DNA from: CAZXNF01 sp050741255
GTDB taxonomy: Bacteria > Pseudomonadota > Gammaproteobacteria > Burkholderiales > SG8-41
Assembly: GCA_050741255.1 (NCBI GenBank)
Contig: JBOIEQ010000047.1
Span: 1 to 27,313, forward strand
Length of the DNA: 27,313 nt
Direction: 5' to 3'
Within the stretch, counting starts at the first letter, position 1. Each line of letters starts with the position of its first letter. Shown here in pieces: positions 23,237 to 27,313 of this stretch. Under the pieces are notes generated by a model. That model was not told the DNA's origin, searched no databases, and saw only the letters and a program-made list of their open reading frames with translations. The position numbers and the translations under genes were made by a program.

Positions 23237-24874
23237 TCAGTCGCTCTCGGCGTCGGTTTCCAGACCGCCGGTGTATAGCGCGTCCGGCGGCACCTGCGCC
23301 GCGTCCGCGGCGCGCCAGAAGTAAACGGTCTGGCCGCGGTAGCGCTGGACGAACACCGGCGCCACCGGCGGCTGCCAGTGGCCGCGCTGGTAGCTGACCA
23401 CGAAGCCTTCCGGGTGCTGCTCGGCCCACCGGCGGACCTCGTTGGGCCAGATCACCGTCAAGGGTTCGCGCAGGCGTCCGGCGAAGTGGAACTGCCCGTG
23501 GTACTTGCCCACGTGCGCAACCGGCCGCCCTTCGGCCTGAACGCCCGCGAGGAAGCGGGCCGGCGCCGCCATGTCATAGGCATTGCCGAACGCCTGGAAC
23601 AGACCGACGTGCAGGCTCAGAAACAGCGTGACCGTGGCGCTCGCCAGGAGCGCCGCGCCGTGGCGGTAGGAAACGGGGCGCACAAGCGCGAGCAGTGCGC
23701 CGACCGTCGCGAAGACGATCGCCGTCGAGAGGATCCAGACCCGGTCATCGGCGGCCACCAGGCTGGCCAGCCGCTCCTCCTTCAGCAACAGCAGCGTCGC
23801 TGCGACGGCGATCAGCAGGCCCGCCACCAGCCACTGCGTGTGCCGCCGCGGTGCGCCGGCCAGTCGCGAGAGCCCGAGCGCCGCCAGCAGCGCGAAGGCT
23901 GGGAATTCGGGCAGCAGGTAATGCACCTGCTTGCCGCTGATGAAGGAAAACGCGGCAAGCACCGGCAGTGACCACGCGAGGCAGAAGCGCACCCCCTCGT
24001 CGCGTGGCCCGCGCGCGAGCATCACGAAACCACGCCAGACCGGCGGCCATACCAGCCACGGGAACAACATCAGCGGCAGCGCCGGCAGGTACCACCAGAA
24101 CGGCCGCTGGTGGGCAAAGGACTTCACCATGCGGTTGGCGGATTGATGCCAGAACAGTTCGTTCGCGAACGCGTCGCCGCCGGAGATGGCTGCGGGGATC
24201 GCCCATGCCAGCGCGATGGCCGCGCCGAGCGCGACGCCCAGGGTAATCCCGCCATACCAGCGCGCCCAACCGCCCGCCGGCGCAGCCGTCATCCACCACG
24301 GCGCCAGCACGGCCACCGGCAGGGCATGCAACAGCACGACCGGGCCCTTGGCCAGAACACCAAGCCCAATGCCGGCGCCGCACAGCAACCACCCCGCGAG
24401 CGGCCGCTGACGCGCCGCCAGCACGCCCGCGAGCGCGAGCAGCACGCACAGGGTCAGCAGCAGGTCGAACATGATCGTGGTGGTAAAGCCCACCCACAGT
24501 GCGGCTCCGCCCGCGATCAGCACGGCGACAGAAGCGACGTTCTGCTGCTGCGGCCACAGCCGCCGGGCGAACTGCGCGGTCAGGATGAGCGCGCCCAGCG
24601 CGGCCAGCGGAACCGCGATGCGTGGCCACCACTCGTTGAAGCCGAACATTGCCCAGCCGGCGTTGATCAGCCAGAACATCAGTGGCGGCTTGTGGCTGTA
24701 CAGTACGCCGTTCAGGTGCGGGACCAGGTAGTCCCCGCGCCAGTGCATCTCCCAGGCCACCGCGAGATAGCGCGTCTCGTCGACCGGCAGGTACGGGCGC
24801 GTCGCGACCGCGATGGCGACCATCGCCACCCACCACAGGCCGACCAGCAGCCAGGGAACGTCGCGGCGCGGCAT
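23237..24874 (-). CDS. ArnT/PMT-like membrane glycosyltransferase
   Basis: A 545-residue integral membrane transferase that uses a polyprenyl-phosphate sugar on the periplasmic side. The acidic LPVDETRYLAVAWEMHWRG loop after the first helix, with the essential Asp-Glu pair, and the LYSHKPPLMFWLI segment are the hallmarks of the ArnT/PMT (GT83/GT39) superfamily. About ten to twelve hydrophobic helices follow, then a soluble C-terminal part (about 440-545). ArnT itself adds aminoarabinose to lipid A; related enzymes add galactosamine, glucosamine or other sugars. Its start overlaps the stop of the LAB-N gene (TGATG), and the gene before that encodes a matching sugar-phosphate synthase. No aminoarabinose genes (arnA, arnB, arnD) are in the window, so aminoarabinose itself cannot be assumed. 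Confidence 0.9.
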   Translation of the reverse strand: MPRRDVPWLLVGLWWVAMVAIAVATRPYLPVDETRYLAVAWEMHWRGDYLVPHLNGVLYSHKPPLMFWLINAGWAMFGFNEWWPRIAVPLAALGALILTAQFARRLWPQQQNVASVAVLIAGGAALWVGFTTTIMFDLLLTLCVLLALAGVLAARQRPLAGWLLCGAGIGLGVLAKGPVVLLHALPVAVLAPWWMTAAPAGGWARWYGGITLGVALGAAIALAWAIPAAISGGDAFANELFWHQSANRMVKSFAHQRPFWWYLPALPLMLFPWLVWPPVWRGFVMLARGPRDEGVRFCLAWSLPVLAAFSFISGKQVHYLLPEFPAFALLAALGLSRLAGAPRRHTQWLVAGLLIAVAATLLLLKEERLASLVAADDRVWILSTAIVFATVGALLALVRPVSYRHGAALLASATVTLFLSLHVGLFQAFGNAYDMAAPARFLAGVQAEGRPVAHVGKYHGQFHFAGRLREPLTVIWPNEVRRWAEQHPEGFVVSYQRGHWQPPVAPVFVQRYRGQTVYFWRAADAAQVPPDALYTGGLETDAESD

Positions 24875-25164
24875 CAGGGATGCGAGGCGGGAGGCTCGAC
24901 CTGCTGATGCTCGTGGTAAATGAACCAGAGATTGCGCAGGTAGATGAACAGGCCCGCCCCCTGCCCTACGATGAACACGGGGTCACCGCGGTGTATGGCG
25001 TAAGCCAACAGCGTGGCGCCGCCGAGGAGGCTGAAGTACCAGAACGCGAGCGGTACGACGCTCTTCTTGAGTTTTTCGCTTTTCAGCCACTGCACGATGA
25101 AGCGGGCGGAGAACAGGCCCTGTCCCAGGAATCCGATCACCAGCCAGAAAGTGTCATGTTCCAC
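24874..25164 (-). CDS. LAB-N domain small membrane protein
   Basis: A 96-residue protein matching the lipid A biosynthesis N-terminal (LAB-N) domain also found at the start of some LpxB proteins. It has three hydrophobic segments (about 6-25, 36-56 and 62-82), the motif GQGLFSARFIVQWLKSEK, and then SVVPLAFWYFSLLGG. Such stand-alone proteins often sit between an ArnC-like transferase and an ArnT-like transferase, and have been suggested to help flip the lipid-linked sugar. GTG 25164 is the chosen start, with AAGGAG upstream. It overlaps the GT2 gene by 11 bases and touches the ArnT-like gene, so the three are tightly coupled. Confidence 0.88.
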   Translation of the reverse strand: MEHDTFWLVIGFLGQGLFSARFIVQWLKSEKLKKSVVPLAFWYFSLLGGATLLAYAIHRGDPVFIVGQGAGLFIYLRNLWFIYHEHQQVEPPASHP

Positions 25165-25927
25165 GCGAGGACTCTCCTTGTTGGGACGGCACCGGCGCCA
25201 CGACGGGCACCTTGCCGCGGCGCTTCAGCCACAGCACGCCGGCGATATCGACGATGCCGACCCACAGCCGGTTCCAGACGCCGTAATGCGACTGCCCGCG
25301 CTCCCGCGGACGATGATTGACAGGCACCGACACGACGCGTCCGCCTTCGCGAATGAACAACGCCGGCAGAAAGCGGTGCAGATGATCGAAGAACGGCAGC
25401 GCGAGGAAATCCTCGCGCGCAAACAGCTTGAGCCCGCAGCCGGTGTCGGGCGTGGCGTCATTCAGCAGCCAGGCCCGCACGCCGTTCGCGATCCGCGAGG
25501 ACAGGCGGCGGATCGTCGTGTCCCGGCGTTTAGCGCGCTGGCCGGCGATCAGCAGGGGCCGCGGATCGAGGCTCCGCTCCGAGCGGTACTTTTCGAGCAG
25601 CGCCGGAATATCGACAGGATCGTTCTGGCCATCGCCGTCGAGAGTCGCCACGAGAGGCGCCAGCGCCTGGCGCACGCCCGTGCGCACCGCCGTGCTCTGC
25701 CCGCAGTTGTTGAGGTGCCGAAACACGCGCAACCGCGGGTGCTTCGCCGCCAGCGCGGCCAGCAGTTGCGGCGTTTCATCGCTGCTCCCGTCATCGACGT
25801 AGACGATTTCGAAGTCGATGCGTCCCTCGAGCGCGGCGTGAATCTCGCCGATCAGCGGCGCGAGGTTCTCCGTTTCGTTGTGAACGGGAACAACGACCGC
25901 GAGGGCGAGTGCGGAAGTGGAGGGCAT
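25154..25927 (-). CDS. Dpm1/ArnC-like polyprenyl-phosphate glycosyltransferase (GT2)
   Basis: A 257-residue GT2 enzyme expected to load a sugar from a nucleotide donor onto undecaprenyl phosphate at the inner membrane. Motifs are VVVPVHNETENLAPLI at the N-terminus, VYVDDGSSDET, the DGDGQNDPVDIP metal motif, RRDTTIRRLSSRIANGVR, PDTGCGLKLFAREDF, HRFLPALFIREG and the RERGQSHYG loop. Unlike ArnC it lacks clear C-terminal membrane helices, so it is closer to soluble Dpm1-type enzymes. ATG 25927 lies just before the first beta strand; the longer frame upstream runs towards the rRNA terminator and is rejected. It heads the three-gene lipid-sugar operon. Confidence 0.9.
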   Translation of the reverse strand: MPSTSALALAVVVPVHNETENLAPLIGEIHAALEGRIDFEIVYVDDGSSDETPQLLAALAAKHPRLRVFRHLNNCGQSTAVRTGVRQALAPLVATLDGDGQNDPVDIPALLEKYRSERSLDPRPLLIAGQRAKRRDTTIRRLSSRIANGVRAWLLNDATPDTGCGLKLFAREDFLALPFFDHLHRFLPALFIREGGRVVSVPVNHRPRERGQSHYGVWNRLWVGIVDIAGVLWLKRRGKVPVVAPVPSQQGESSRGT

Positions 25928-26046
25928 GGAGAGGTGAGGTTCGCGCCGCAACGGACAGACAGCAGCGAAATGCGAACGGATTTTAGCCCCTTTGGCCGCG
26001 CGGCATCGAAACACCGCGCGAGGAGCAGCCCAAGGAACAGGCAAAA

Positions 26047-26080
26047 AAAAGCCCGACCGTCACAAGACGGTCGGGCTTTT
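26047..26080. terminator. Rho-independent terminator of the rRNA operon
   Basis: A 14-base perfect stem (AAAAGCCCGACCGT with ACGGTCGGGCTTTT) around a CACAAG loop, with a run of A bases on one side and TTTT on the other. On the minus strand it ends in a T run ten bases after 5S. The symmetry would let it also stop plus-strand transcripts before they enter the rRNA operon. Confidence 0.9.
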
Positions 26081-26089
26081 CGGTAAGTC

Positions 26090-26205
26090 AGCCTGGCGGT
26101 GTCCTACTTTCGCACGGGAATCCGCACTATCATCGGCGCTGAAGCGTTTCACGGCCCTGTTCGGAATGGGAAGGGGTGGGACCACCTCGCTATGGCTACC
26201 AGGCA
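26090..26205 (-). rRNA. rrf: 5S ribosomal RNA
   Basis: About 116 bases. On the minus strand it begins TGCCTGGTAGCCATAGCGAG and ends with the pairing strand CCGCCAGGC. The conserved internal stretches GTGGTCCCACCCCTTCC, CATTCCGAACAGGGCCGTG and CGCCGATGATAGTGCGG are present. The sequence is close to the betaproteobacterial 5S pattern. It is the last gene of the operon, followed by the terminator. Confidence 0.96.
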
Positions 26206-26342
26206 ATTCGATTGTCGGTGACCGTCTGCCGGCGCAAGGCCCGCAATCGGTGACCAACGAATTCTGGAAGAAGTAAGTAAAGGTTCGAGATTGCCGTCAA
26301 GGCAGAGCTCACATCTTGTAAGTCCTGATTGCTCAAGACTAT
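26206..26342 (-). other. 23S-5S spacer
   Basis: A 137-base internal transcribed spacer. I see no tRNA in it. It should contain processing stems formed with the mature rRNA ends. Confidence 0.8.

Positions 26343-27313
<971 letters not shown>

Overview
The window looks like chromosomal DNA of a high-GC betaproteobacterium, probably Burkholderiales-like. This rests on the 5S and 23S rRNA sequence, the two orphan Bug/TctC-type periplasmic receptors and the overall gene content. Genes are closely packed and mostly in short operons with overlapping stops and starts. I see no insertion sequence, prophage, CRISPR array or tRNA.

Layout. 1-6100: the end of a GH17-GT2 beta-glucan synthase-like gene, cut by the window edge; msrA; a vitamin B12-dependent ribonucleotide reductase (nrdJ); and a COQ7-family diiron hydroxylase whose base composition is visibly less GC-rich than its surroundings. 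6198-19022: a purine (urate/allantoin) degradation locus built as two divergent arms around a GntR/FCD regulator and a 239-base control region with repeated TGTATACA palindromes. 19036-21946: fructose-1,6-bisphosphatase, a divergent flavin oxidoreductase of the type found fused to SelD, and a bactofilin. 21957-25927: a minus-strand run of a Dpm1/ArnC-like glycosyltransferase, a small LAB-N membrane protein, an ArnT-like membrane glycosyltransferase and dadA. 26047-27313: the end of an rRNA operon on the minus strand (terminator, 5S, 3' third of 23S).

How the central locus works. The plus arm encodes a membrane-bound cytochrome c-linked urate oxidase (PuuD), an NCS2 purine permease, OHCU decarboxylase (UraD) and 5-hydroxyisourate hydrolase (UraH), which together import urate and turn it into S-allantoin. 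The minus arm encodes PuuE allantoinase and an allantoate amidohydrolase (AllC type), which open the ring and release ammonia. Between those two sits a second M20 amidohydrolase with no assigned step. Each arm then runs into a TctC-type solute receptor followed by one or more poorly understood proteins. On the minus side this is an NHL beta-propeller. On the plus side it is a BMP-family protein without a signal peptide, translationally coupled to an RCC1-like beta-propeller. These accessory proteins are the part of the window most likely to hold undescribed biology.
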